Shown piece after piece: positions 49,009-56,557 of a stretch of DNA of 64,000 bases (positions are counted from its first letter, which is position 1; each line of letters starts with the position of its first letter). The stretch covers positions 52,613-116,612 of the forward strand of contig NZ_CAKKLX010000014.1 of assembly GCF_918698155.1 (NCBI RefSeq), written 5' to 3'. The notes below the pieces were generated by a model, which saw only the letters and a list, made by a program, of their open reading frames with translations, was not told where the DNA came from and made no database searches. This DNA comes from Roseomonas sp. CECT 9278. GTDB taxonomy: Bacteria > Pseudomonadota > Alphaproteobacteria > Acetobacterales > Acetobacteraceae. A program made the position numbers and the translations under genes.

Positions 49009-49977
49009 TTACTGCGGCTGGATGCCCGCCGAGCGCGCCGCTGCCACCCACTTCTCCATCTCGGCCTGCACGAAGGCGCGCATCTGGTCGGGCGTGTTCG
49101 ACACGATTTCCGCGCCCAGCGTCTTGTGCCGGTCGACCACGGTCTGGTTGGTCAGTGCCGCGCGGATGTCGGTGTTGAGCTTCGTCAGCACGGCCGGCGG
49201 CAGGTTGGCGGGCGCGATGATCATGCCCCAGGTGGCGGCCTCGAAGCCCGGCAGCAGGGCCTCGGCCATGGTCGGCACGTCGGGCAATTGCGGGCTGCGG
49301 CGGGCGCCGGTGGTGGCCAACGCCTTCAGCGCGCCGGACTGGATGTGCGGCAGCGCGGCCGGGACGGTGTCGAACATGATGTTGACGCGGTTCGCCATCA
49401 GGTCCGGGTGCGCCTGGGTGCTGCCGCGATAGGGCACGTATTCCAGCTGGATGCCGGTGCGCTGCGCGAACAGCACCGGGGCCAGGCGCACCACGCCGCC
49501 GGTGCCGGCGAAGGTCACGCCCGGGTTGCGCTTGGCATAATTCACCAGCTCCGCCGGCGTGTTCGGCGCGAAGGCGCGCGGCGCGCAGAGCACCAGCGGC
49601 GTCGCGGTGGTCTGCGTGACGAAGGTGAAGTCGCGCATGGTGTCGAAGGGCAGGCGATAGAAGGCGGCGTTGACCGGATGGCCGACCGACACCAGCCCGA
49701 GCGTGTAGCCATCGGCCGGCGCGCGCGCGACCGCCTCGGTGCCGATCACGCCATCGGCGCCGGCGCGGTTTTCCACCGGGACAGGCTGCCCCCAGGTGGC
49801 GGAGAGGGGTTCGGACAGCAGCCGCGCGGTGATGTCGGAGACGCCGCCCGGCGTATAGGGCACGACGATGCGCACCGCGCGGGACGGGAAGGCGGGCTGC
49901 GCGGCCGCGCCACGCGCGACGAGCAGGGTGGGGGCGGCGAGCATGGCGGCGCCGAGGCCGCGGCGGGTGATGGTCAT
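49009..49977 (-). CDS. Bug/TctC-family substrate-binding protein
   Basis: A 322-residue Bug protein. The leader is MTITRRGLGAAMLAAPTLLV ending GAAAQP, with RR. Motifs are 'VRIVVPYTPGGVSDITARLL', 'VPVENRAGADGVIGTEAVA', 'APADGYTLGLVSVGHPVNAA' and 'ATTGARRSPQLPDVPTMAEA'. It is convergent with an amidase, a combination that could supply a carboxylate released from an amide, although that is speculation. GGGAAGGAA precedes the start. No membrane subunits nearby. Confidence 0.92.
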   Translation of the reverse strand: MTITRRGLGAAMLAAPTLLVARGAAAQPAFPSRAVRIVVPYTPGGVSDITARLLSEPLSATWGQPVPVENRAGADGVIGTEAVARAPADGYTLGLVSVGHPVNAAFYRLPFDTMRDFTFVTQTTATPLVLCAPRAFAPNTPAELVNYAKRNPGVTFAGTGGVVRLAPVLFAQRTGIQLEYVPYRGSTQAHPDLMANRVNIMFDTVPAALPHIQSGALKALATTGARRSPQLPDVPTMAEALLPGFEAATWGMIIAPANLPPAVLTKLNTDIRAALTNQTVVDRHKTLGAEIVSNTPDQMRAFVQAEMEKWVAAARSAGIQPQ

Positions 49978-50157
49978 GGCAGTTCCTTCCCTTGGGGGGC
50001 CGTCGGCCCCGGGATGCATCCTGGCGATGAAGCGGGCGCGGCGAAAGGGCATGGCCGGGTCCGGCCCGGATGGCCGCCGGGCGGGCTGCCGCGCGGGACG
50101 ACCGGTCGCCGCGGCCGTCCATTCCGCCGGCCGCCGAAGTGCCGTAAAGCCGCGCCG

Positions 50158-50817
50158 ATGAGGATCCTGGCCATCGAGGGTGCGCTCGGGCGCTGTTCCG
50201 CCGCCATGCTGGCGGATGGCGCCCTGGTGGCGGCCGCGCACGCCGAGGCGCCGCGCGGCCAGCCATCCATGTTGCCGCCGATGGCGCGCGACGTGCTGGA
50301 GCGGGCCGGCGGCGCGCCGGACATCGTGGTGGTGGGCATCGGCCCCGGCGGCTTCACCGGGCTGCGCGCCGCCATCGCGCTCGCCGAGGGCATCGCGCAC
50401 GGCGCCGGCCGCCCACTGTTCGGCATCACCACCGGCGAGGCGCTGCTGGCCGCGCTGCCCGACGGGCTGCGCGCCGGTCGCGCCGTCTGGACCGCCATCG
50501 ACAACAAGCGCGGCCGGGTGGTGCTGGAGGTCTTCGCCCCGCACCACACGATCCCCGCCCCGCCGCTGGTCGCCACGCTGGAGGCGCTGCCGGCGCCCGA
50601 TGGCGGCGTGCTGGTGCTGGGCGATGCGGCCGCTGCCGTCGTGGCGGCGCTGCACGCGCGCGGGGAGGCGGCCGAGGCCCGCCCCGGCCTGCCGGATGCC
50701 GCCGATGTGGCGCGCCTGGCGGCGCAGCGGCTGCAGGCCGGCCTGGCGCTGCGCGCCGCCACGCCGCTGTATGTCGAACCGCCGGCAGTGACGGCCGCGC
50801 GCCCGGTGCCGGCCTGA
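50158..50817 (+). CDS. tsaB: tRNA threonylcarbamoyladenosine biosynthesis protein TsaB
   Basis: A 219-residue TsaB protein, the ASKHA-fold partner of TsaD in making the t6A modification on ANN-decoding tRNAs. It opens with 'MRILAIEGALGRCSAAMLAD' and has the diagnostic 'GIGPGGFTGLRAAIALAEGI' near residue 65. The end 'PLYVEPPAVTAARPVPA' is usual. Its last codons overlap the start of rimI, the normal neighbour, which acetylates ribosomal protein S18. Translation starts at 50158. Confidence 0.93.
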   Translation: MRILAIEGALGRCSAAMLADGALVAAAHAEAPRGQPSMLPPMARDVLERAGGAPDIVVVGIGPGGFTGLRAAIALAEGIAHGAGRPLFGITTGEALLAALPDGLRAGRAVWTAIDNKRGRVVLEVFAPHHTIPAPPLVATLEALPAPDGGVLVLGDAAAAVVAALHARGEAAEARPGLPDAADVARLAAQRLQAGLALRAATPLYVEPPAVTAARPVPA

Positions 50818-51287
50818 CCGCGCCCGCCATCGCCCCGGTCGGCGCGGAAGCCGCGGGGCTGCTGGCGGCGCTGCACGCCGCGGCGTTTCCGCCCGCCGAT
50901 CGCTGGACGGCGCAGGCGATCGGCATGCTGGTGGCGCTGCCCGGGCATTTCGCGCTGCTGGCGACGCTGGCGGGCGACCCGGCGGGTTTCGCCATGGGCC
51001 GCGTGGCAGCGGGGGAGGCCGAGGTGCTGACCCTGGCGGTGCACCCCGCGGCGCGGCGCTGCGGCCTGGGGGTGGCGCTGATGCGGGGCTTGATGGCCGA
51101 ATCGGCCGGCCGCGGCGCGGCGGAACTGTTCCTCGAGGTCTCCGCCGCCAATGACGCGGCGCGCGCGCTTTACGCCGGGCTTGGGGCGATCGTGGCCGGG
51201 TTGCGGCGGCGATATTATCCCGATGGGTCGGATGCGCTGGTGCTGCGCCTGGCGCTCAGCCCTTGCGGCGCAACACCAGGCGCATGA
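50814..51287 (+). CDS. rimI: Ribosomal-protein-S18-alanine N-acetyltransferase, probable CTG start
   Basis: A 157-residue GNAT acetyltransferase. It has 'LTLAVHPAARRCGLGVALMR' (acetyl-CoA loop near residue 75) and 'VSAANDAARALYAGLGAIVA', as in RimI. The first ATG (50925) would remove about 37 residues that include the conserved 'LHAAAFPPADRWTAQAIGML' N-terminus. In that frame no ATG, GTG or TTG lies upstream; the only plausible start is CTG at 50814, overlapping the tsaB stop as CTGA. I treat CTG as the likely start. Its 3' end overlaps the opposite-strand TusA-like gene by 32 bases. Confidence 0.8.
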   Translation: MTAPAIAPVGAEAAGLLAALHAAAFPPADRWTAQAIGMLVALPGHFALLATLAGDPAGFAMGRVAAGEAEVLTLAVHPAARRCGLGVALMRGLMAESAGRGAAELFLEVSAANDAARALYAGLGAIVAGLRRRYYPDGSDALVLRLALSPCGATPGA

Positions 51288-51516
51288 CGCCACCCGGCAA
51301 CTCGGCCTGCGAGACCACCAGGTGGCCCTGTTCGGCGGCGGTGCGCGGCACGTTGCGGCGCGGCTCCTCGCCGGCGAGCAGAACCGCGAGCAAAGCCCCC
51401 GGCGGCAGTCGATCCAGCGCCAGGCGCACCCGCACGAAGGTCATCGGGCAAGTCTCAGCGGTGATGTCGAGGGTGGAAGCCTCGGGCACTTCTTCGCTTG
51501 CTGGTGGAACGGGCAT
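51256..51516 (-). CDS. TusA-family sulfurtransferase-like protein
   Basis: An 86-residue protein of the TusA/SirA fold. It has 'TLDITAETCPMTFVRVRLAL', in which the active-site Cys of the CPxP motif is present but the last Pro is Thr (CPMT), then 'ALDRLPPGALLAVLLAGEEP'. Related proteins relay sulfur in tRNA thiolation or other paths; the changed motif leaves this uncertain. It lies between convergent rimI and divergent mucR. Upstream in-frame sequence has no better start than the ATG at 51516. Confidence 0.8.
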   Translation of the reverse strand: MPVPPASEEVPEASTLDITAETCPMTFVRVRLALDRLPPGALLAVLLAGEEPRRNVPRTAAEQGHLVVSQAELPGGVMRLVLRRKG

Positions 51517-51607
51517 TAATGTCAAGAAATTTATCCCCTTGAGCGTTGCCGTTGTGCGATTCAGACCGTAGAAGTCAGCCGATTCTAGAACACAAGGAGG
51601 CCCCCTC

Positions 51608-52036
51608 GTGGCCGAAGCAAATCCCAGCAGTGAACTTCTCGGCCTGACGGCGCAGATCGTCTCGGCACATGTGTCGCACAACCCGGTGCCGGCGCAGGAA
51701 CTGCCGAACCTGATCCAGGAAGTGTTCCGCACGCTGTCGGGCGTGGGCAGCGCGCCGGCGCCCGAGCCCGAGCGCCCGCAGCCCGCGGTGCCGATCAAGA
51801 AGTCCATCACCCCGGGCTACCTCATCTGCCTCGAGGACGGGAAGAAGCTGAAGATGCTGAAGCGGCATCTCAAGACCTCGTACAACCTGTCGCCCGAACA
51901 GTATCGCGAACGCTGGGGCCTGCCCAACGACTACCCGATGGTGGCGCCGGACTATGCGAAGCACCGGTCGTCGCTGGCGAAGAAGATCGGCCTGGGCACC
52001 ACGCCGCGGTCGCGCGGCAAGGCCAAGGGCAGCTGA
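51608..52036 (+). CDS. mucR: MucR/Ros-family transcriptional regulator
   Basis: A 142-residue DNA-binding protein of the MucR/Ros family. An N-terminal oligomerisation helix ('LGLTAQIVSAHVSHNPVPAQ') leads by a Pro-rich linker to 'SITPGYLICLEDGKKLKMLK', 'RHLKTSYNLSPEQYRERWGL' and a basic tail. In Ros the site is C-x2-C...H...H; here the second Cys is Asp and the last His is missing (KTSYN), so zinc binding is doubtful. The start is GTG at 51608 with AAGGAGG just upstream. It probably represses exopolysaccharide and related genes. Confidence 0.92.
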   Translation: MAEANPSSELLGLTAQIVSAHVSHNPVPAQELPNLIQEVFRTLSGVGSAPAPEPERPQPAVPIKKSITPGYLICLEDGKKLKMLKRHLKTSYNLSPEQYRERWGLPNDYPMVAPDYAKHRSSLAKKIGLGTTPRSRGKAKGS

Positions 52037-52384
52037 TCGCCCGTTCGCGGATGCGCCGTTCGGCGCGCCCCGAAGCGATGCCGCGGCCTGCACCCGGGCG
52101 CCCCTTCCAGCATGCTGGCGTGGGTGGCCGGGCCAAGTACGAGACCATCAGGCGATCGCCCAGGCCAGGCTCCGCGGCCACCGACCTGCCACCCGTGCCG
52201 CTTCGACGCGGCGCATCTTGCAGCGCGCAAGCCGGCGGCAGGCGGCGGACACCGGGCGCCCCGCGCGCCATCCGGCGGCCGGCGCCGTCCCGCCGCGACG
52301 GCAGGATTGGCCCGGCGGCGCGGGGCGGATTATGGTCCCGGCCCGCGCCACCCCTGGCGCACCCCACTGCCGGATACTGACCAC
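52037..52384 (+). other. 348-base intergenic region between mucR and fur
   Basis: No coding frame, tRNA or repeat could be supported in this stretch. It is GC-rich on both strands without a clear promoter, although a promoter for fur must lie here or in mucR. Confidence 0.4.
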
Positions 52385-52885
52385 GTGATCGAGACCCGGA
52401 CCCGCCCGACCCTGGCTGCGACCGAGGCACCCTCGCGAATCGAACGGCTGTGCATCGAGCGCGGCCTCAAGATGACCGGGCAGCGACGGCTCATCGCGCG
52501 CGTCCTCTCCGACGCCGAGGACCACCCGGATGTCGAGGACGTGTACCGCCGGGCGCTGGCGCTCGACAGCAAGGTATCGATCGCGACGGTGTATCGCACC
52601 GTGCGGCTGCTCGAGGAGAACGGCATCCTCGAGAAGCGCGACTTCGGCGGCGGGCGTGCGCGCTACGACCTGGCCGATCGCGGCCACCACCACCACCTGA
52701 TCGACGTGGACAGCGGCCGCGTCATCGAATTCGCCGACGCCGAGTTCGACGCGCTGGCCAAGCGCCTGGCGGCGCGGCTCGGCTTCGACCTGGTCGGCCA
52801 GCGGCTCGAGCTGTTCGGCCGCAAGCCCATCCCGGAGACCTCCCGCCCCGCGCCGCGCCGGCGCACGCCCGGAACAGCTTCGTGA
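52385..52885 (+). CDS. Fur-family transcriptional regulator
   Basis: A 166-residue metalloregulator of the Fur family. The winged-helix domain is 'RIERLCIERGLKMTGQRRLI' and 'VSIATVYRTVRLLEENGILE'. The dimer domain starts 'YDLADRGHHHHLIDVDSGRV', where canonical Fur has HHDHxxCxxCG; both Cys are replaced (Asp, Ser), so the structural zinc site is missing. It could be Fur, Mur or Irr; the close match to Fur suggests iron or manganese control. The start is GTG at 52385; an ATG at 52472 would cut the DNA-binding domain. It overlaps the olsB start by 4 bases. Confidence 0.9.
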   Translation: MIETRTRPTLAATEAPSRIERLCIERGLKMTGQRRLIARVLSDAEDHPDVEDVYRRALALDSKVSIATVYRTVRLLEENGILEKRDFGGGRARYDLADRGHHHHLIDVDSGRVIEFADAEFDALAKRLAARLGFDLVGQRLELFGRKPIPETSRPAPRRRTPGTAS

Positions 52886-53688
52886 CCGACAACGACCCCG
52901 GCTTCGGGGAACTGCGATCGGGCAACCTCGGCGTGCGCCTCGCGGTGGATGCCGACGAGATCGATGCCGTGCAGGCGCTGCGCTACCGCGTGTTCTACAA
53001 CGAGATGGGCGCGCAGGCCGATGCGACGACCGCCGCGACGCAGCGCGATCGCGACGATTTCGACGCGGTCGCCGACCACCTGCTGGTGGTCGACCACGAC
53101 CGCGGCGAGGGCGCGCAATCGGTCGTTGGCACCTATCGCCTGATCCGCCGGCCGGCGGCGGCCAGGCTCGGGCGCTGGTACTCCGCTGCCGAATACGACA
53201 TCTCCCGCATCCTGGCCGCCGAGGGCGAGCTGGTGGAATGCGGCCGGTCCTGCGTGGACGCGGCGTACCGCACGCGGGGCACGCTGCAACTGCTGTGGGG
53301 CGGCATCGCGGCTTATGTGTTCAAGCACCGCATCGCCATCCTGTTCGGCTGCGCGTCGCTGCCGGGCACCGACCTCGATGCATTGTCGGACCAGCTCACC
53401 TACCTGGCGGCCAACCACATGGCGCCGGAGGCGATCCGCCCGCGCGCGCTGCCCGACCGCTACGTGGAGATGATGCGCCGCGACCCGGCCGGCATCGACG
53501 TGAAGCGCACGCTGGTGGATCTGCCGCCGCTGGTGAAGGGCTACCTGCGCCTGGGCGGCTTCGTGGGCGACGGCGCGGTGCTGGATCATCAGTTCAACAC
53601 CACCGATGTCGCGGTGCTGGTGAAGACCGACCAGATCACCGACAAGTACTACCGGCACTACGAACGCAAGGTCGGCGGGCGCGACTGA
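52882..53688 (+). CDS. olsB: Ornithine-acyl-ACP N-acyltransferase (OlsB-like)
   Basis: A 268-residue GNAT-type acyltransferase that attaches a 3-hydroxyacyl chain to ornithine, the first step of ornithine lipid synthesis. Motifs are 'AVQALRYRVFYNEMGAQADA' near residue 30, 'VVGTYRLIRRPAAARLGRWY' and 'SCVDAAYRTRGTLQLLWGGI', all typical of OlsB. The GTG start overlaps the fur stop (GTGA), so its synthesis is coupled to fur and may be metal-responsive. The enzyme for the second acylation could be the acyltransferase at 58689. Confidence 0.88.
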   Translation: MTDNDPGFGELRSGNLGVRLAVDADEIDAVQALRYRVFYNEMGAQADATTAATQRDRDDFDAVADHLLVVDHDRGEGAQSVVGTYRLIRRPAAARLGRWYSAAEYDISRILAAEGELVECGRSCVDAAYRTRGTLQLLWGGIAAYVFKHRIAILFGCASLPGTDLDALSDQLTYLAANHMAPEAIRPRALPDRYVEMMRRDPAGIDVKRTLVDLPPLVKGYLRLGGFVGDGAVLDHQFNTTDVAVLVKTDQITDKYYRHYERKVGGRD

Positions 53689-53693
53689 CCGCC

Positions 53694-54341
53694 ATGCTGA
53701 CGCTGTGGGGCCGACGCAGTTCGTTCAACGTGCAGAAGGTCATGTGGCTGCTGCACGAGATCGGCCTGCCGCATCGTCACATCGAGGCCGGCGGTGCGCA
53801 TGGCGGGCTGGATACGCCCGCCTTCGGCGCGATGAACCCGCATCGCAAGGTCCCGGTCATCGACGATGACGGCCATGTGGTGTGGGAATCCCACGCCATC
53901 CTGCGCTACATCGCCGCGCGCCACGGCGGCGCGCGCTTCTGGCACGACGATGCGCGCATCCGCTCGCAGGCCGACCGCTGGATCGACTGGGTGGCCACGG
54001 GGCTGCAGCCGGACCTGCTGAACGGCGTGTTCTGGGGTTTCTACCGGACGCCCGCGCCGGCACGCGACATGGTGGCGGTGTCGGCCGCCATCGCGCGCAC
54101 CGATGCGCGGCTGGCGGTGCTGGACGGCGTGTTGGCGGGGCGCGCCTTCCTGGGCGGCGATGCGCCGGGGCTGGCGGACATCGCGGCCGGCACCGGGCTG
54201 TACCGCTGGTTCACGCTCGACATCCCGCGTGCGCCGGCGCCGCATGTCGAGGCCTGGTACGCGCGCCTGCAGCAGCGCCCCGCCTATCGTGACGGCGTGA
54301 TGATCCCGTATGCGGAGCTGTTCGGGCGGCTCGACTTCTGA
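53694..54341 (+). CDS. Glutathione S-transferase family protein
   Basis: A 215-residue GST. The N-terminal thioredoxin-like domain is 'MLTLWGRRSSFNVQKVMWLL', with the catalytic Ser likely in RRSSFNV, and 'NPHRKVPVIDDDGHVVWESH' supplies the cis-Pro and glutathione contact. The C-terminal helical domain follows ('AILRYIAARHGGARFW'). It probably conjugates or reduces electrophiles. It starts 5 bases after olsB and is convergent with the EamA exporter gene, which ends 1 base beyond it. Confidence 0.9.
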   Translation: MLTLWGRRSSFNVQKVMWLLHEIGLPHRHIEAGGAHGGLDTPAFGAMNPHRKVPVIDDDGHVVWESHAILRYIAARHGGARFWHDDARIRSQADRWIDWVATGLQPDLLNGVFWGFYRTPAPARDMVAVSAAIARTDARLAVLDGVLAGRAFLGGDAPGLADIAAGTGLYRWFTLDIPRAPAPHVEAWYARLQQRPAYRDGVMIPYAELFGRLDF

Positions 54342-55232
54342 TCAGCGCACCAGGCGCAGCACGCGCCCGTCGATCGCCGCCAGCCCCGCCCCGATCAGCG
54401 CCATGCCCACCAGGTGCCGCGCCAGCAGCGCCTCGCCCAGCAGCAGCACGCCCAGCAGGATCGCGCTGACCGGCACCAGGAAGGTCACCAGCAGCAGGTT
54501 CACCGTGCCGGCCAGCGCCAGGATGCGGAAATAGATCACGTAGGCCAGGGCGGTGGACAGCGCCGCCAGTCCCAGTACCGAAGCCACCGCGGTACCCGAT
54601 GGCATCGCGAGCCCCCAGGGCCGGTCCACCAGCAGTGCCAGCGGCAGGATCATCAGCGCCGAGGCGCTCACCTGGCCGACCGCCGCCTGCATCGGCGCCA
54701 CGCCCAGCGCGCGGAAGCGCCGCCCCCAGACCCCGGCGAAGGCGTAGGACAGCGTGGCCGCCAGCATCGCCGCCGTCGCCGCCGCGGCCGCCAGCGCGCC
54801 GCCCAGGATGTCGGGGCCCATCATCGCCGCGACGCCCGCGAAGCCCAGCAGCACGCCGGCCAGCCGCGCGGGCGTGGCCTTCTCCTCGGCGGTGAGCGCA
54901 TGCGCCACCAGCACGCCCCAGAGCGGCGTGGTGGCATTGAGGATGGCGGCGAGCCCCGAGGACAGGCTCTGCTGCGACCACACGATCAGCGAGAACGGGA
55001 TGGCGTTGTTGAGCAGCCCCATCACCGCGATTGCGCGCCAGGCGCGCAGCCCCCGCGGCGGCGGTACCGACACCAGCGGCAGCGCCGCCCACAGCATCGC
55101 CGCGGCCAGGCCCACGCGCAGCGCGACCAGCGTCAGCGGCGGCAGCTCCGCCACCGCGACACCCACGAAGAAGAACGACCCGCCCCACAGGACGGACAGC
55201 GCGACCAGCAGCGACCAGGCGAGGGCGGACAT
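54342..55232 (-). CDS. EamA/DMT-superfamily transporter
   Basis: A 296-residue membrane protein with ten hydrophobic segments in two EamA halves, as in drug/metabolite exporters. It begins MSALAWSLLVALSVLWGGSF; 'AAMLWAALPLVSVPPPRGLR' and 'GLAAILNATTPLWGVLVAHA' are typical of the first half, and 'ALVGMALIGAGLAAIDGRVL'-like residues close the second. GAGAAG lies 5 bases before the ATG at 55232; an ATG at 55247 adds five residues. Substrate unknown. Confidence 0.88.
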   Translation of the reverse strand: MSALAWSLLVALSVLWGGSFFFVGVAVAELPPLTLVALRVGLAAAMLWAALPLVSVPPPRGLRAWRAIAVMGLLNNAIPFSLIVWSQQSLSSGLAAILNATTPLWGVLVAHALTAEEKATPARLAGVLLGFAGVAAMMGPDILGGALAAAAATAAMLAATLSYAFAGVWGRRFRALGVAPMQAAVGQVSASALMILPLALLVDRPWGLAMPSGTAVASVLGLAALSTALAYVIYFRILALAGTVNLLLVTFLVPVSAILLGVLLLGEALLARHLVGMALIGAGLAAIDGRVLRLVR

Positions 55233-55284
55233 GCCGGCTTCTCGCATGCCGGCGCGGCCCGCGCCCCCCGGATGTTGCGCCGCT

Positions 55285-56262
55285 TCAGTCGATGCGCGCG
55301 CCGCTCGCCCGCACGATCTCGGCGTGCCGGCGGATCTCGACTGCCAGGACCTCCGCCGCGCGCGCCCGCGACCCGCCCAGCAGCACCAGCCCGGCGCCTT
55401 CGAGCCGCCGCTTGCCCTCGACGTCGGCGATCACCTCGTTCACCAGCGCGTTCAGCCGGTCGATCACCGGCCCCGGCGTACCCTTGGGCGCCATCACCAT
55501 GAACCAGGTGCCGAAGGTCAGGCCCGCCATGCCGAGCTCCGCCATGGTCGGCACGTCGGGCAGCTGCGGGGAGCGCGCATCGTCCAGGATCGCGAGCGGC
55601 ACCACCTCGCCGGCGCGGATCTGCGGCAGCGCGCCGGTCACCAGGTTGAACATCGCCTGGATGCGGTTCGACAGCAGGTCCGTCACCGCCGGCGCCGGCC
55701 CGGAATACGGCACGTGCTGCATGTCGGTCTGCGTCATCTGGCGGTACAACTCGCCCGCCAGGTGCATGGACGACCCGTTGCCGGTCGAGCCGAAATTGAT
55801 CTTCCCCGGATTGGCGCGCGCATAGGCGGTGAATTCCGCCAGCGTGCGCGGCCCCAGCGCGCGGTTCACCACCAGGATATTGGGCACGTTGCCCACCAGC
55901 ACCACCGGGTCGAAGTCACGCACCGGGTCGAAGGGCAGGTCGCGATACAGGGCGGGGTTGGTCGCCAGCGTGCCGGCCCAGCCCCACAGGAAGGTATAGC
56001 CATCGGGCGCGCTGCGCGCGGCATAGGCGGCGCCGACATTGCCGTTGGCGCCGGCGCGGTTCTCCACCACCACGCGCTGCGGCAGGCGCTTGTCCAGCTC
56101 CTGCGTCAGGATGCGCGCGACGGTATCCGCGGTGCCGGCGCCGCCCAGCGTCGGCACGACCAGGCGCAGCGGCTTGTCGGGCCAGCCGGCGGGCGCCTGC
56201 GCGCGGGCAGCGAGCGGCGCGGCGGCGAGAGGAGCGGCGAGCACGGCGCGACGATTGACCAT
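55285..56262 (-). CDS. Bug/TctC-family substrate-binding protein
   Basis: A 325-residue Bug protein. The leader MVNRRAVLAAPLAAAPLAAR carries RR. Motifs are 'LRLVVPTLGGAGTADTVARI' (two extra residues in the ligand loop), 'VVVENRAGANGNVGAAYAAR', 'APDGYTFLWGWAGTLATNPA' and 'NFGSTGNGSSMHLAGELYRQ'. The variant GGAGTAD loop suggests a ligand different from those of the other six copies. It lies on the opposite strand from the octopine-dehydrogenase-like gene and shares its upstream region. Confidence 0.92.
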   Translation of the reverse strand: MVNRRAVLAAPLAAAPLAARAQAPAGWPDKPLRLVVPTLGGAGTADTVARILTQELDKRLPQRVVVENRAGANGNVGAAYAARSAPDGYTFLWGWAGTLATNPALYRDLPFDPVRDFDPVVLVGNVPNILVVNRALGPRTLAEFTAYARANPGKINFGSTGNGSSMHLAGELYRQMTQTDMQHVPYSGPAPAVTDLLSNRIQAMFNLVTGALPQIRAGEVVPLAILDDARSPQLPDVPTMAELGMAGLTFGTWFMVMAPKGTPGPVIDRLNALVNEVIADVEGKRRLEGAGLVLLGGSRARAAEVLAVEIRRHAEIVRASGARID

Positions 56263-56460
56263 CTGGCGGGATCCTGCTGGCGGGTGCGTCAGCGTAGAGC
56301 ATTTCCTGGCGCAGCGGCATCGCCCGGCGAGGCGGAAAATGCGACGGGACGGCGGTGCCGCGCCGGTCCGCGAGGGGTGCCCTGCCGGGGGCCGGACGCG
56401 GCGGCGCTGGCGGTCCGCCATGGCTGCCGCGCGCGGCATCCGGCGGCCGCGTGCCGCGCC

Positions 56461-56513
56461 CCCGCTTGCGCCATGCCCCCCGCTTGCGCCATGCCCCCCG
56501 CTTGCGCCATGCC
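56461..56513. repeat. Three 18-bp direct repeats upstream of the octopine-dehydrogenase-like gene
   Basis: CCCGCTTGCGCCATGCCC occurs at 56461 and 56479 without change, and again at 56497 missing the final base. The array lies 45 bases before the start of the plus-strand gene in the intergenic region shared with a Bug gene, so regulator binding or slippage variability are both possible. Confidence 0.85.
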
Positions 56514-56557
56514 ATGCGCCGCCGCAGGGTCCGCGGGGGCTGGCAAGGGGGATGACC

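Noticed and set aside
52051..52380. Small open frames between mucR and fur
   Set aside because: No frame on either strand has a plausible domain or a ribosome binding site, and they overlap each other in all phases.
56039..56557. N-terminal extension of the octopine-dehydrogenase-like protein
   Set aside because: The frame runs through the 18-bp repeats and through part of the opposite Bug gene; a good ribosome binding site lies before 56558.
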